DNA of 46,158 bases from an uncultured Clostridium sp. (GTDB lineage Bacteria; Bacillota; Clostridia; Lachnospirales; Lachnospiraceae): contig UQFC01000008.1 of NCBI GenBank assembly GCA_900540335.1, positions 1 through 46,158 of the forward strand, written 5' to 3'. Position numbers and translations under genes: made by a program. Of the stretch, positions 1 through 7,414 are shown piece after piece (the first letter of the stretch is position 1; every line of letters begins with the position of its first letter). The notes beneath the pieces are model-generated. The model searched no databases. It worked only from the letters and a program-made list of their open reading frames with translations, and had not been told where the DNA came from.

Positions 1-48
1 GTAACCACATTATCAGCTCGCCCATGTGTCAGTATGAAAACTGCGAAA

Positions 49-804
49 TCATTCCTCATCAGCTTCGCCCTCCATAATGTCTGTGATGTCAGTTGCCAAC
101 TGCACATATCCGTTTGCTATGGCATCGTTCACATCAATTATCACGAGTGCGGACTTTTCAAACAATTTCTGCACTTCCGGTTCTGCGTGTGCGTAATACT
201 CTGCGATGTCCCGGTAATTAAATACATTGTGCCTGCGTGCTGCCTGTATCAGGAACTCCCTTACTTCCTCCGGGATGTCTGCGGCTTCAACTTCCTGTAT
301 CAGCTCATCCGCCTTGCTGCTATCCAGCATATCAGATATTTCCGGGCACTCTCCTGTAATCTCATACTGCGGTATTTTCACTTTCAGAGTGTACTTATCG
401 TCCTGCATCTCCTCTCCCAGTTCATCCTCTCCAACGGAAAATCCGAACTGGCTCATATCAATGTTTATGATTCCCTGCATTTCTTTTCCCAGTAAATCCT
501 CGTCCCATTCTGCCAGCTCTGCGGTTTTATTGTCTGCCAGCCGGAACGCCTTAATCTGCTCGTCCGATAAATCATCTGCACTGATACATGGTATGTCTGT
601 GATTCCCAGCTTCTTTGCCGCTTTATATCGGGTGTGTCCTGCGACAATCACTCCATCTTTGTCGATGATAACTGGATTTTTGAATCCAAACTGCTGAATA
701 GATGCTGCTACTGCATCCACCGCCATATCATTATGTCTTGGGTTATTCTCATACGGTTTCAGTTCTCCAATCTTCCGCATGACAATTTCAATGCTGCTGT
801 TCAT
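49..804 (-). CDS. ParB/Srx-fold phage protein
   Basis: This 251-residue protein has an N-terminal ParB/Srx nuclease-like domain. Visible motifs are ENNPRH near residues 19-24, a VAGHTRYKAAKKLG stretch near 55-68 and the ALR/IKAFRLADN region near 85-93. The C-terminal half (from about residue 140) carries a conserved-looking block (AARRHNVFNYRDIAEYYAHA) that I recall from phage ParB-methylase fusion proteins, but no methyltransferase motifs are present here. Phage genes of this kind usually sit just before the terminase genes, which fits its place downstream of the late regulator and at the left edge of the window. Its role may be DNA binding or nicking at packaging or partition sites; that is inference. 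After its stop (49-51) only a possible start at 25 is seen, with too little sequence to call a gene. Confidence 0.8.
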   Translation of the reverse strand: MNSSIEIVMRKIGELKPYENNPRHNDMAVDAVAASIQQFGFKNPVIIDKDGVIVAGHTRYKAAKKLGITDIPCISADDLSDEQIKAFRLADNKTAELAEWDEDLLGKEMQGIINIDMSQFGFSVGEDELGEEMQDDKYTLKVKIPQYEITGECPEISDMLDSSKADELIQEVEAADIPEEVREFLIQAARRHNVFNYRDIAEYYAHAEPEVQKLFEKSALVIIDVNDAIANGYVQLATDITDIMEGEADEE

Positions 805-938
805 TTATTGCCTCGCTCCTTTCATCTTCTCGGCTCCTGCGTCTGTTCATCCTCTGTGCTCCTCATTCCGGGCAAAACAAAAAGCCATACCGTTTTCAGA
901 TATGACTTTTCATGTTACTGATATTTAATTTTAGGAGC

Positions 939-961
939 GTGGCAGGTATTTCTCCTGCCAC
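939..961 (-). other. Perfect stem-loop in the leader before the ParB-like gene
   Basis: An 8-bp perfect inverted repeat, GTGGCAGG / CCTGCCAC, with a 7-base loop lies in the 291-base gap between the ParB-like gene and the late-regulator gene. It is not followed by a T run on either strand, so it does not look like a simple terminator. It lies downstream of the promoter at 1029-1057 and so would be in that transcript's 5' leader. No gene longer than about 14 codons is visible in this gap. Confidence 0.55.
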
Positions 962-1028
962 ACGAGAAAAAGAACGAGTACAGCAGCCACATTCTTTACA
1001 ATCAAAACTTCTTCTGATTGCACCATAC

Positions 1029-1057
1029 ACTATATCATCGGTCGAATTGACGGTCAA
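1029..1057 (-). promoter_or_regulatory. Leftward sigma-A type promoter before ParB-like gene
   Basis: Read on the minus strand, the -35 box is TTGACC (1052-1057), the spacer is 17 bases and the -10 box is TATAGT (1029-1034). These boxes are identical to those of the phage early promoter at 10,412-10,440. The site lies just downstream of the ArpU/RinA-like gene, the usual position for a promoter serving the packaging and late genes, so it may be the late promoter. Activation by the neighbouring regulator is not shown by the sequence. Confidence 0.6.
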
Positions 1058-1095
1058 AGGAAAAAAAACGGATTCAAAATAAACCGAACGGTTTT

Positions 1096-1698
1096 TTATT
1101 TATCCATCGGGTTCCCAAAATCATGCAAAATCATAGCATCTAAGCCGAAAAATAGCACCGTCAGGTCATTTCGTGCCTCTTTTGCATCTTTCTGGATTGT
1201 GGACAATTCCATGTTATAAAATTCCGCAATTTCCTTTGTGCTCTTCTTTTTCTCTCTGTCAAGGTACATCATCTGAATGACTTTCCATCTGCGCTGTATA
1301 ATCTCATTCGATGAGGTTTCGCACTCTCTCTGGTACACTTCCAGCATCCGGTCTACGTGTGCAAGCATAAATTTTACTGCATTGATTCCCTTTAACTGCC
1401 TATGTAACGTTTTATCTTCATCAAAGATTCTGAATCCGTACAGAACATCCATATTTACGATGCTCTCATCCACCTGCTCTGCCTCATCAATAGTGCAGAC
1501 TGCCTTTTCTGCATAGTCTTTCAGCTTCGTGTAATTCTCTAACAGCTTTTTGGTATTATACAGGAGGGTTTTCTTTTCCTGCGCAATACTCTTTTTTCTT
1601 GCCTTTTCGCTTCTCTCAACTGCTTTATCAGCAGCCTCCTCACAGAGTGCTTTTATTTCCTCTTTCGTGAGTGATACTCTTCTTTCTGCTTTTCCCAC
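1096..1698 (-). CDS. ArpU/RinA-like phage late transcription regulator
   Basis: This 200-residue protein is strongly charged. The N-terminal third (residues about 1-60) is Lys/Glu-rich and probably coiled-coil. The C-terminal part (about 140-185) reads as a sigma-region-4-like helix-turn-helix: TKEIAEFYNMELSTIQKDAK. That arrangement and size fit the ArpU/RinA group of phage proteins that switch on late genes. Its position, last in the early leftward operon and directly before the ParB-like gene, supports this. The family assignment is from overall layout and the HTH, not from a search, so a general phage sigma-like factor is an alternative. A short AAACC/GGTTT hairpin next to its stop at about 1078-1097 could be a weak terminator. 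Confidence 0.6.
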   Translation of the reverse strand: MGKAERRVSLTKEEIKALCEEAADKAVERSEKARKKSIAQEKKTLLYNTKKLLENYTKLKDYAEKAVCTIDEAEQVDESIVNMDVLYGFRIFDEDKTLHRQLKGINAVKFMLAHVDRMLEVYQRECETSSNEIIQRRWKVIQMMYLDREKKKSTKEIAEFYNMELSTIQKDAKEARNDLTVLFFGLDAMILHDFGNPMDK

Positions 1699-1817
1699 TT
1701 TCTCTGACCTCCTACAATTACAGATTGACTTTTCGGAATTGTCATAATAAAATGACAGTAGTTTTTGTGTTTTTGGAGCCGATTGTTAATCATCGTATTG
1801 CAGGAGGCTCCATTTTT

Positions 1818-2096
1818 TTATTTTTTGCGGAACATATTAGCAACTGGGCAAGTAGCAAAATGTGAGATATATCCTACACCGGTGGCATCCTGCGTCCCAG
1901 GCTGTACAATTTCCGCACTCACTGTTTCGCCATTCGGTGTGACGATTCTCTCTTTTCCTTTTCCCTCTTTTGGGACCCGGTATGTTATCAGTCTTGCATT
2001 TACCGGCATATTCTTACCGTTTATGGTCTTTATCCACAATATCTGCTGATGGCATTTTGCACAGGTTCCAAAATTTCCACGATTCGCCTTTTTCAT
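1818..2096 (-). CDS. Small phage zinc-ribbon-like protein
   Basis: This 92-residue protein begins MKKANRGNFGTCAKCHQQIL. It has a CxxC pair at residues 12-15 and further His and Cys residues near the C terminus (HFATCPVAN), which together could bind one zinc ion. The start has a clear ribosome binding site, AGGAGG, 8 bases upstream. I know this kind of small Cys-rich protein from Clostridia prophages as an uncharacterised conserved protein. A DNA- or RNA-binding role is possible but unsupported. About 120 bases between its stop and the late-regulator start hold no other gene. Confidence 0.65.
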   Translation of the reverse strand: MKKANRGNFGTCAKCHQQILWIKTINGKNMPVNARLITYRVPKEGKGKERIVTPNGETVSAEIVQPGTQDATGVGYISHFATCPVANMFRKK

Positions 2097-2128
2097 TCTT
2101 TATCGCCTCCTTTCCAAAGGCTCGAATT

Positions 2129-2386
2129 TTAATCAACATATGGTGTTCCGTCGGCATTGATTCTTACGGTTAATCCGCCTTTATAAGTGTAGAAATAGTG
2201 AACGCCTGTTTCTTTATCTCTATACTCCGATGGATAAGCATAGTTATCACTCGTTAAACACTCTAATGCATTCGCTCCGTATTTGTTTTCTTCTACGTTT
2301 TCTGCTTTTTCACTCATTTTTGCGCATCCTGCAAACGTCAATATGGTAATTATGACAATAGCCACAAGCACTTTTATTCGCTTCAT
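2129..2386 (-). CDS. Prophage-encoded small lipoprotein (DUF6440-like)
   Basis: This 85-residue protein has an N-terminal signal peptide: a basic MKRIK start, a hydrophobic stretch VLVAIVIITILTFA and a lipobox LTFAGC with the lipidated cysteine at residue 21. The mature part is only about 65 residues and ends with DKETGVHYFYTYKGGLTVR and DGTPYVD, a pattern I associate with the DUF6440 family. It should be anchored to the outer face of the membrane. Its ATG overlaps the stop of the preceding gene (translational coupling). A surface lipoprotein inside the early phage operon suggests a lysogenic-conversion or superinfection-exclusion role, which is inference. Confidence 0.75.
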   Translation of the reverse strand: MKRIKVLVAIVIITILTFAGCAKMSEKAENVEENKYGANALECLTSDNYAYPSEYRDKETGVHYFYTYKGGLTVRINADGTPYVD

Positions 2387-2700
2387 TCTCCAAGTCCCTC
2401 CGTTGCTTTCTTGACCTTTTCAACATCTTCCAGTTCAGGAAATTCAATGGTTTTGCTCAATGCTTTTACTGCCAATGCACAGCCGTTTTTCTGTTCCACC
2501 TGGTCTGCAAGGTATCTCAACGCAATAACCAGCAATGTTGCATCCGCTTTGGAATATGGCTGTATTGCTCCAATGATTTTATTGGAATAATGCTGCAATC
2601 CTTGAATGACCATCTTTGCCGATTCTTCTCTCTTTCCCTCTGCAAGGATTTCCTGCGCTCTGATAATAAAGCTATGCATTCTCTTTTCTCTCTTGAACAT
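2383..2700 (-). CDS. Hypothetical phage protein, 105 residues
   Basis: I do not recognise this protein. It is mostly helical in appearance (for example SFIIRAQEILAEGKREESAKM and LVIALRYLADQVEQ) with no membrane segment or metal motif. The start MFKREKRMH has GGAGG 7 bases upstream, and the gene overlaps the next one downstream by 4 bases, so it belongs to the same coupled operon. Its 2-base spacing from the upstream gene supports real translation. No function can be given. Confidence 0.65.
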   Translation of the reverse strand: MFKREKRMHSFIIRAQEILAEGKREESAKMVIQGLQHYSNKIIGAIQPYSKADATLLVIALRYLADQVEQKNGCALAVKALSKTIEFPELEDVEKVKKATEGLGE

Positions 2701-2702
2701 CT

Positions 2703-3359
2703 CTATTCCTCCATCGGTTCATCGTATGGGTAATAATCATCGTCCTCGCTGAATGGTAATGGCATACCACTATCGTCTGTACTTCCATAACCGCCGCTAG
2801 GAACATCTGTATCTGTTTCCTCATCCACATTATCGGGTACGGTCATTATACCGTCTGTTTCACTGTTCTGTTCTTCCTCCTGCGGTTCTTCTGATTTCGC
2901 ATCAGTCTGGTTGTCTGGCAGGAAATATGTAGGCTGCCCCTCAATGGCTGGTGTTTCACTATCCACAATATCTGCATCATTCTCTGCCTGCTGCTCCATA
3001 TCAAAAATATTCATCTGTCCTCCGGTAGAAACATATTTCAGCACATACCGTTTCAGATTTTCATCATATACCAGGCACATTCCTGTATCTCGCTTACCGT
3101 CCATGCTATCTTTTACAGGTACAACAGTGGAAATCTTATGCTTGATAAGAGGCTTTTTAATTCTTACCGTTGTCCCATCGTCCTGCGGAACGTAATCTTC
3201 ATTCAGTTCTATGCTGATTTTGAGGTCGATACTTCCCTCGTCCATGTCCGACTGTTCCATCTTTTTGAACAACTTCTGTAACATCAGATTGAATGTTTCT
3301 CGTGCTGCCTGGAATGTATCGCTTTCCAGTGTCATTTCCTCGTAATTTAAAATACTCAT
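2703..3359 (-). CDS. Hypothetical phage protein with acidic C-terminal tail
   Basis: This 218-residue protein is not recognised. The N-terminal half (1-130) looks globular with beta-strand-rich segments (DLKISIELNEDYVP, TVRIKKPLIKHKIST, LKRYVLKYVST). The C-terminal 85 residues are very acidic and low in complexity (many Asp, Glu, Gln, Ser), probably disordered. The start has AGGAGG upstream with suitable spacing. It lies between the RusA-like gene and the small accessory genes of the same operon. Proteins of this layout occur in the replication region of Clostridia phages, but I cannot assign a role. Confidence 0.65.
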   Translation of the reverse strand: MSILNYEEMTLESDTFQAARETFNLMLQKLFKKMEQSDMDEGSIDLKISIELNEDYVPQDDGTTVRIKKPLIKHKISTVVPVKDSMDGKRDTGMCLVYDENLKRYVLKYVSTGGQMNIFDMEQQAENDADIVDSETPAIEGQPTYFLPDNQTDAKSEEPQEEEQNSETDGIMTVPDNVDEETDTDVPSGGYGSTDDSGMPLPFSEDDDYYPYDEPMEE

Positions 3360-3393
3360 TTTGTTTGAATCCTCCTATGTTTTATTTGAAAAT

Positions 3394-3849
3394 CTATTCC
3401 ACAGCCCTGATGAATACCTCTACCCTCGGCGTATCGGAATAGAATTTTCTTACTTGTGTATCTACAATCGCATTATCGTCATACCACGCTACGCCATTCA
3501 GGGCGTCATATACGAGCTTTGCTACATTGTCAAGGTCTGGCTTCACTGTTGGGCGTAACCGGTGTTCCAGCATTTCCCTCTGCTTTTTCTTTGAGGCGGA
3601 CTTCGGAATCGGATAATACGCTATGATTCTGATGTCAAGCGGTCTGCCCTTTTCAAATTTCCTGCCCTTTGCTGCCTCCATATAAACTGCTGCAACCTCT
3701 TTTTCGTGTTGCAGTGTATTCTTTGGTGTATATGTCTGCACGAAATTTCCTCTCCTAGCAAACTTCGGACGTTCTTTCCCGAAAGGATTTCCTTTTACGG
3801 TAAACCGAATGTTCTTCATCTCCTCCACCTCCGCTGCTATTTCATTCAC
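3394..3849 (-). CDS. RusA-family Holliday junction resolvase
   Basis: The 151-residue product matches the RusA endonuclease layout: an N-terminal TVKGNPFGKERPKF segment, a basic middle region, and the acidic active-site block KPDLDNVAKLVYDALNG (about residues 103-119) followed by WYDDNAIVD. Asp105, Asp107 and Asp124/125 are the likely metal ligands. The family resolves branched DNA made during phage recombination and replication, which fits the neighbouring RecT and nuclease genes. The start is GTG at 3849, overlapping the stop of the 58-residue ORF upstream (GTGA overlap), so the two are translationally coupled. Confidence 0.88.
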   Translation of the reverse strand: MNEIAAEVEEMKNIRFTVKGNPFGKERPKFARRGNFVQTYTPKNTLQHEKEVAAVYMEAAKGRKFEKGRPLDIRIIAYYPIPKSASKKKQREMLEHRLRPTVKPDLDNVAKLVYDALNGVAWYDDNAIVDTQVRKFYSDTPRVEVFIRAVE

Positions 3850-4022
3850 TTTGCAGTTTCCTCCTCTTTCTCTCTGTATATTTTCAGGGTATAATCATAA
3901 GATTTCCCTGATTTTCTAGGGATTCTGCCCGGTCCTACTGTGTATCCGTTTTTTACCAGGATTCCAGTCATGATTGACCGGTCCTCCACTGTTGAACAAA
4001 TCAACTCTGCTACTTTTTCCAT
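3846..4022 (-). CDS. Small phage ORF, 58 residues
   Basis: This short ORF begins MEKVAELICSTVEDRSIMTG and ends in a charged REKEEETAK tail. It fills the gap between the DnaC-like gene (ends 4026) and the RusA gene, with 3 bases upstream and a 4-base stop-start overlap downstream, which is the spacing expected of a translated gene in a packed operon. It has no recognisable domain. Its function is unknown. Confidence 0.6.
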   Translation of the reverse strand: MEKVAELICSTVEDRSIMTGILVKNGYTVGPGRIPRKSGKSYDYTLKIYREKEEETAK

Positions 4023-4025
4023 CGC

Positions 4026-4901
4026 TTAGTCCTCCAATAATCTCTTTCGCATCTCATCGTATCTATCCGCCGCCTGGTTCATCCTCCAGGATGCTCCTGC
4101 TACTCTATGTGGAAAGCACATTGCGAAAATTCTGTCATATATCCTTTTGTATCTCGTATCAATGTTTTCTTTCATATCCACCAGCATCAAATTAGTTGTC
4201 AGAATCAATGGCTTTCCTGCGAGGTATCTGCTGTCTATCACGTTGTAAACCTTTTCCAGTCCATAATCCGTATTACGTTCTGTTCCTAAATCATCAATGA
4301 TAAGCAGCTTTGCATTGTTCAGCCTAACTATCAGCTCCGATTCCTCCACCTGCTTGTCCTGTATCATCTGTAATATTTTTACAAATGATGTCATTATTAC
4401 CGGTATTTTCTGATTCAGCAGTTCGTTTGCAATGCAAGCGGCAGCATAACTCTTGCCGGTTCCAACCGGGCCATACAGAAGCAATCCCTGATTGTTTCTG
4501 TACATCTCGTCAAAATTCTGCACATAATTTCTGACTATCTTATAAAGCTGTGCATTATCTTTGGTCTGTTGAAATGTGGCAAGGTTGGCGTTTTTTAATC
4601 TGTTCTCAATAAGACTTGCTGACCGCAGGCGTTCCATGCGCTGTAATTCCTGTCTGGCCTCTTCCTGCTTCTTTCTATCCTCTTCTGCCTTTGCCTCGCA
4701 TTTACAGATACAAGGAACCGTAATGGTTGTCCCATCACCGCCTGGGATTTTTACTCTGGTCTGTCTTTTACCTTTGCACTTTCCGCAATGGATAAGACCG
4801 TCCTCGATATAATCTCCCTCTCGCATCATTTCCTGCCGTGTTCCTTTTTCTCTTGCAATCCTCTCTGCAAATCCTGTGAACAATTCTGCTGTTCCCTCCA
4901 T
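4026..4901 (-). CDS. DnaC-like AAA+ helicase loader
   Basis: This 291-residue protein has a zinc-type N-terminal region with CGKC at residues 39-42 and CICKC at 64-68. A helical linker follows, then an AAA+ ATPase: Walker A GPVGTGKS at 144-151 and Walker B LLIIDDLG near 199-206. A VTTNL-like sensor region (LILTTNL) comes later, and the C terminus has a GAS-rich basic tail. This is the build of DnaC/DnaI-type helicase loaders used by phages to place the host replicative helicase on phage DNA. The gene is directly downstream of the DnaD-like replication gene, the usual phage pairing. Start choice is supported by close packing with the previous gene (17 bases). Confidence 0.88.
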   Translation of the reverse strand: MEGTAELFTGFAERIAREKGTRQEMMREGDYIEDGLIHCGKCKGKRQTRVKIPGGDGTTITVPCICKCEAKAEEDRKKQEEARQELQRMERLRSASLIENRLKNANLATFQQTKDNAQLYKIVRNYVQNFDEMYRNNQGLLLYGPVGTGKSYAAACIANELLNQKIPVIMTSFVKILQMIQDKQVEESELIVRLNNAKLLIIDDLGTERNTDYGLEKVYNVIDSRYLAGKPLILTTNLMLVDMKENIDTRYKRIYDRIFAMCFPHRVAGASWRMNQAADRYDEMRKRLLED

Positions 4902-4917
4902 CTGCTATGCCTCCAAT

Positions 4918-5613
4918 CTATCTGAATGGGTTTCCCTCATCCTCTTGTGATTCCTCAACCCTATTATTTTCCCGTTTATCCAAGAAGTCTTCAAAAGGTG
5001 TATTCTCGCTAAGGAACGTCTTGGCGTGTTTTATGTATTTGCTCTCTGTTCTCTCTCGAACCAGTTTTTTCTTATAGTTTTCAGCCGCTTCGCACAATTC
5101 ATCGGGTGACCATCCATCATTGAGGCGTGCCTTGTATTTCTTATACGCTTCACCTTTTCCGTCTTTTCTTGGGTATATTCCCCAAAATCTCTGGAAATCT
5201 GTGCTGTACTCTGTTTTCTTCGGTTTCTTTGGTGGCTCCTGCGGTACTTCCTGTTCCGGTGTTTTTTCTTCTGCCTCTATTCCAGGAATATCAAGAACCG
5301 ACTGGGTTTCTTCCATACCGTCCGGTTTTTTCGGTTCTTCTGTCTGCGCCTTTTTCGGTCTGCCTCCCAGCTTTCCGTTTCTTCTGTTTATCTCACATCT
5401 GGCATCGTACTTGTCACTATCTCTTTTGAGCTGTGACCGGATAAAGGAGAAAGCCATTAAAGGCAGTCCTGCCAGCTCTTCACAAGGCAAATCATTTACA
5501 TAACAGAAGATTGCCTTTATCAGCTTTCCAGCCTCCTCATCAGACATGAGCGAGAAGTGGTCTATATAATCGTTATAAAGTTGAAAGCTCTTTTTGTCCT
5601 CTGACTTTCCCAT
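4918..5613 (-). CDS. Phage replication protein, DUF6291/DnaD-like
   Basis: This 231-residue protein has an N-terminal domain typical of the DUF6291 group: SFQLYNDYIDHFSLMSDEEA, then GKLIKAIFCYVNDL and a basic NRRNGKLGGRPKK block near residue 90. A Pro/Glu-rich linker follows. The C-terminal domain (about 145-215) contains FQRFWGIYPRKDGKGEAYK and YIKHAKTFLSE, seen in phage replication-initiation proteins. It probably binds the phage origin and recruits the loader encoded next door. The origin itself was not identified, although such origins often lie inside this gene. Assignment rests on motif memory and gene order. Confidence 0.78.
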   Translation of the reverse strand: MGKSEDKKSFQLYNDYIDHFSLMSDEEAGKLIKAIFCYVNDLPCEELAGLPLMAFSFIRSQLKRDSDKYDARCEINRRNGKLGGRPKKAQTEEPKKPDGMEETQSVLDIPGIEAEEKTPEQEVPQEPPKKPKKTEYSTDFQRFWGIYPRKDGKGEAYKKYKARLNDGWSPDELCEAAENYKKKLVRERTESKYIKHAKTFLSENTPFEDFLDKRENNRVEESQEDEGNPFR

Positions 5614-5632
5614 TGTATCCGCTCCAATTCCT

Positions 5633-6436
5633 CTAAACTTCTGCTACAAGGTCGGCTATTCCTATCGGTCTTTTCAGGACTTTAGTTTCCCGGCAGTAAT
5701 CACAGCAATGGCATCTCAAAGGTTCGATTTCTCCTCTCTTTACTGCCAGTACATGATTGATGTTTGCTTTGACAACTTCCCTCGCCTCTCTTAAGTAATT
5801 ATCTTGTATGTGAATAATCTCTATATTTGGTGTTTTTTCTTTGCTAATTCCCGCAATGTAAAATGGTAATCGCTTTCCTGTATTCTGATATACAACTTCC
5901 TGGTACATCGCCCCCTGGATGTCATACCCCCAGTAGCGGACGAAATCTAAATATCCTATATCTCGCACCCATTTCATTTTTGTAAGGGATTCCACAACTT
6001 TTAAATCCACTATGGCCCATCCCGGAATGTAGCTATCCATCTTGATTTTCCAAGGTGTTCCATACAATTCAGCAGTCATTATGACCTGTTTTTTCCCGGA
6101 CATATATTTCATAAAGAGTTCGTCCCTTTCCGCTCTTTTTATTAAGGCGTCTGCTTGAATGTATTCCGCTTTCAGTTTCCCGTCTTTTTTGAAAATTGCC
6201 GGCTCTTCTTTTTTGTAGCTCTCCAAGGTACCCTCAAAGTACCGGTCTACATAACTGCCAATAAGCAATGCTGTTGATTTCGGCTCCTTGTATGTACCTT
6301 TGAGTTTGGCAACGGCAGCCGCTTCACAAGCTGCCTTGCCATATGTGCCATTAAAGTCTTTGAATTGGGATACGGACATATATTCATAATTTGCAATATC
6401 TGAATAATAATTTTCTTCCGTTAATTGCATTCCCAT
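5633..6436 (-). CDS. PD-(D/E)XK exonuclease, RecE/Cas4-like (DUF3799)
   Basis: This 267-residue protein starts with the YMSVSQFKDF segment found in phage PD-(D/E)XK nucleases. It continues with IGSYVDRYFEG, the catalytic IKMDSY...AIVDLKVVE pair around residues 130-150, and a GYDIQGAMYQEVV helix. The C-terminal RCHCCDYCRETK block has four Cys/His residues that might hold a metal or iron-sulfur cluster as in Cas4-like nucleases. With RecT two genes upstream it would make single-strand tails for annealing, the phage equivalent of RecE-RecT. GGGAGG lies 8 bases before the chosen ATG. Confidence 0.85.
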   Translation of the reverse strand: MGMQLTEENYYSDIANYEYMSVSQFKDFNGTYGKAACEAAAVAKLKGTYKEPKSTALLIGSYVDRYFEGTLESYKKEEPAIFKKDGKLKAEYIQADALIKRAERDELFMKYMSGKKQVIMTAELYGTPWKIKMDSYIPGWAIVDLKVVESLTKMKWVRDIGYLDFVRYWGYDIQGAMYQEVVYQNTGKRLPFYIAGISKEKTPNIEIIHIQDNYLREAREVVKANINHVLAVKRGEIEPLRCHCCDYCRETKVLKRPIGIADLVAEV

Positions 6437-6439
6437 TTC

Positions 6440-7399
6440 TTAGACCTCCCTGTACTCTGCTCCAACAAATTTGATATAATCCAAAATCTTTTTATGCTGT
6501 TCTTCGTTTCCTCTGACCTGGATTGTCCAAATCTTTTTGCCTCCGCTTAATCCTGGCTGCTGTGTTACCGGATTAGCAATCGTTCCGGTTACTGCCTGCT
6601 GATATGCGTGTCTTTCAATGCTTTCGATTGCCTTTCCCATTTCAGTCTTAGGTTCTGCAGAAGTGACAGGCTTCGGTGCTTTCTTTGGCTCCTGCGGCTG
6701 TTCTTCCTTTTTGGCAAGTGCTTCACGCTTTGCTGCCTCTTCTCTCTCCCTCTTCTGTCTTTCTCTTTCCAGAATCATTTCTTTCTGCTTGCGAATCTCC
6801 TGTACCTTAGATAACGCCTCGGATAATACCAGATTTTTCTCATATACCTTTTTGGCATCCTCTCTGAAATCCTCCTCGATTCCATCCAAGATGTTCAGGT
6901 CGCCTTTTGTATTCTCAAGTGCAGTATTTACCGCAGTCTGCCATGTTTTCTTCGTGGTTGACTTGTTCTCCCACTTACTGTCATAAATCTTTGATTTCAG
7001 CTTAGAGGCAACTGTTTCCGGTAATTCTGTGAACGCTTCTTTCATGTATGCAAGAATTTCCTCTTTTTTCTTCTTTCTCTGCTCCTCTTCATAATCCTTT
7101 ACCTGTTTTGCAATCGTATTGATAGGCTCATCAATAAGCTGTGTCAATTCCTTTACCTGTTTTTCCATATCATCGTATGGCTTCAGGCACTCCTTTTTAA
7201 CTTCTTTTCTTCTTTCCTCAACGGAATCTTTTAACTTTCTAAGATATGCAACGGTATTCTTCGCATCTGCGATTGAATCATCGTCATACACAATGCCGGT
7301 GTATTTCTCCATCTCTGCGGCGAGTGCCGTTTTCAATTCTTCAAAGTTCCAGTTGATTTTTCCTACTTGCTGTTTTACTACTACCTGTAATTCGTTCAT
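6440..7399 (-). CDS. DUF1351 protein of the RecT module
   Basis: The 319-residue protein fits the DUF1351 family: an N-terminal helical region with KYTGIVYDDDSIADAKNT, then LRKLKDSVEERRKEVKK, followed by a long charged coiled-coil (roughly residues 60-240), a Pro/Lys linker and a C-terminal strand-rich end (IWTIQVRGNEEQHKKIL). It sits between the nuclease and RecT genes, 3 and 15 bases from its neighbours, as is usual for this family in Firmicute phages. The biochemical role is not established to my knowledge. A link to recombination or single-strand DNA handling is inferred from gene order. AGGAGG lies upstream of the ATG. Confidence 0.8.
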   Translation of the reverse strand: MNELQVVVKQQVGKINWNFEELKTALAAEMEKYTGIVYDDDSIADAKNTVAYLRKLKDSVEERRKEVKKECLKPYDDMEKQVKELTQLIDEPINTIAKQVKDYEEEQRKKKKEEILAYMKEAFTELPETVASKLKSKIYDSKWENKSTTKKTWQTAVNTALENTKGDLNILDGIEEDFREDAKKVYEKNLVLSEALSKVQEIRKQKEMILERERQKREREEAAKREALAKKEEQPQEPKKAPKPVTSAEPKTEMGKAIESIERHAYQQAVTGTIANPVTQQPGLSGGKKIWTIQVRGNEEQHKKILDYIKFVGAEYREV

Positions 7400-7414
7400 C
7401 TTCTCATCCTCCTG

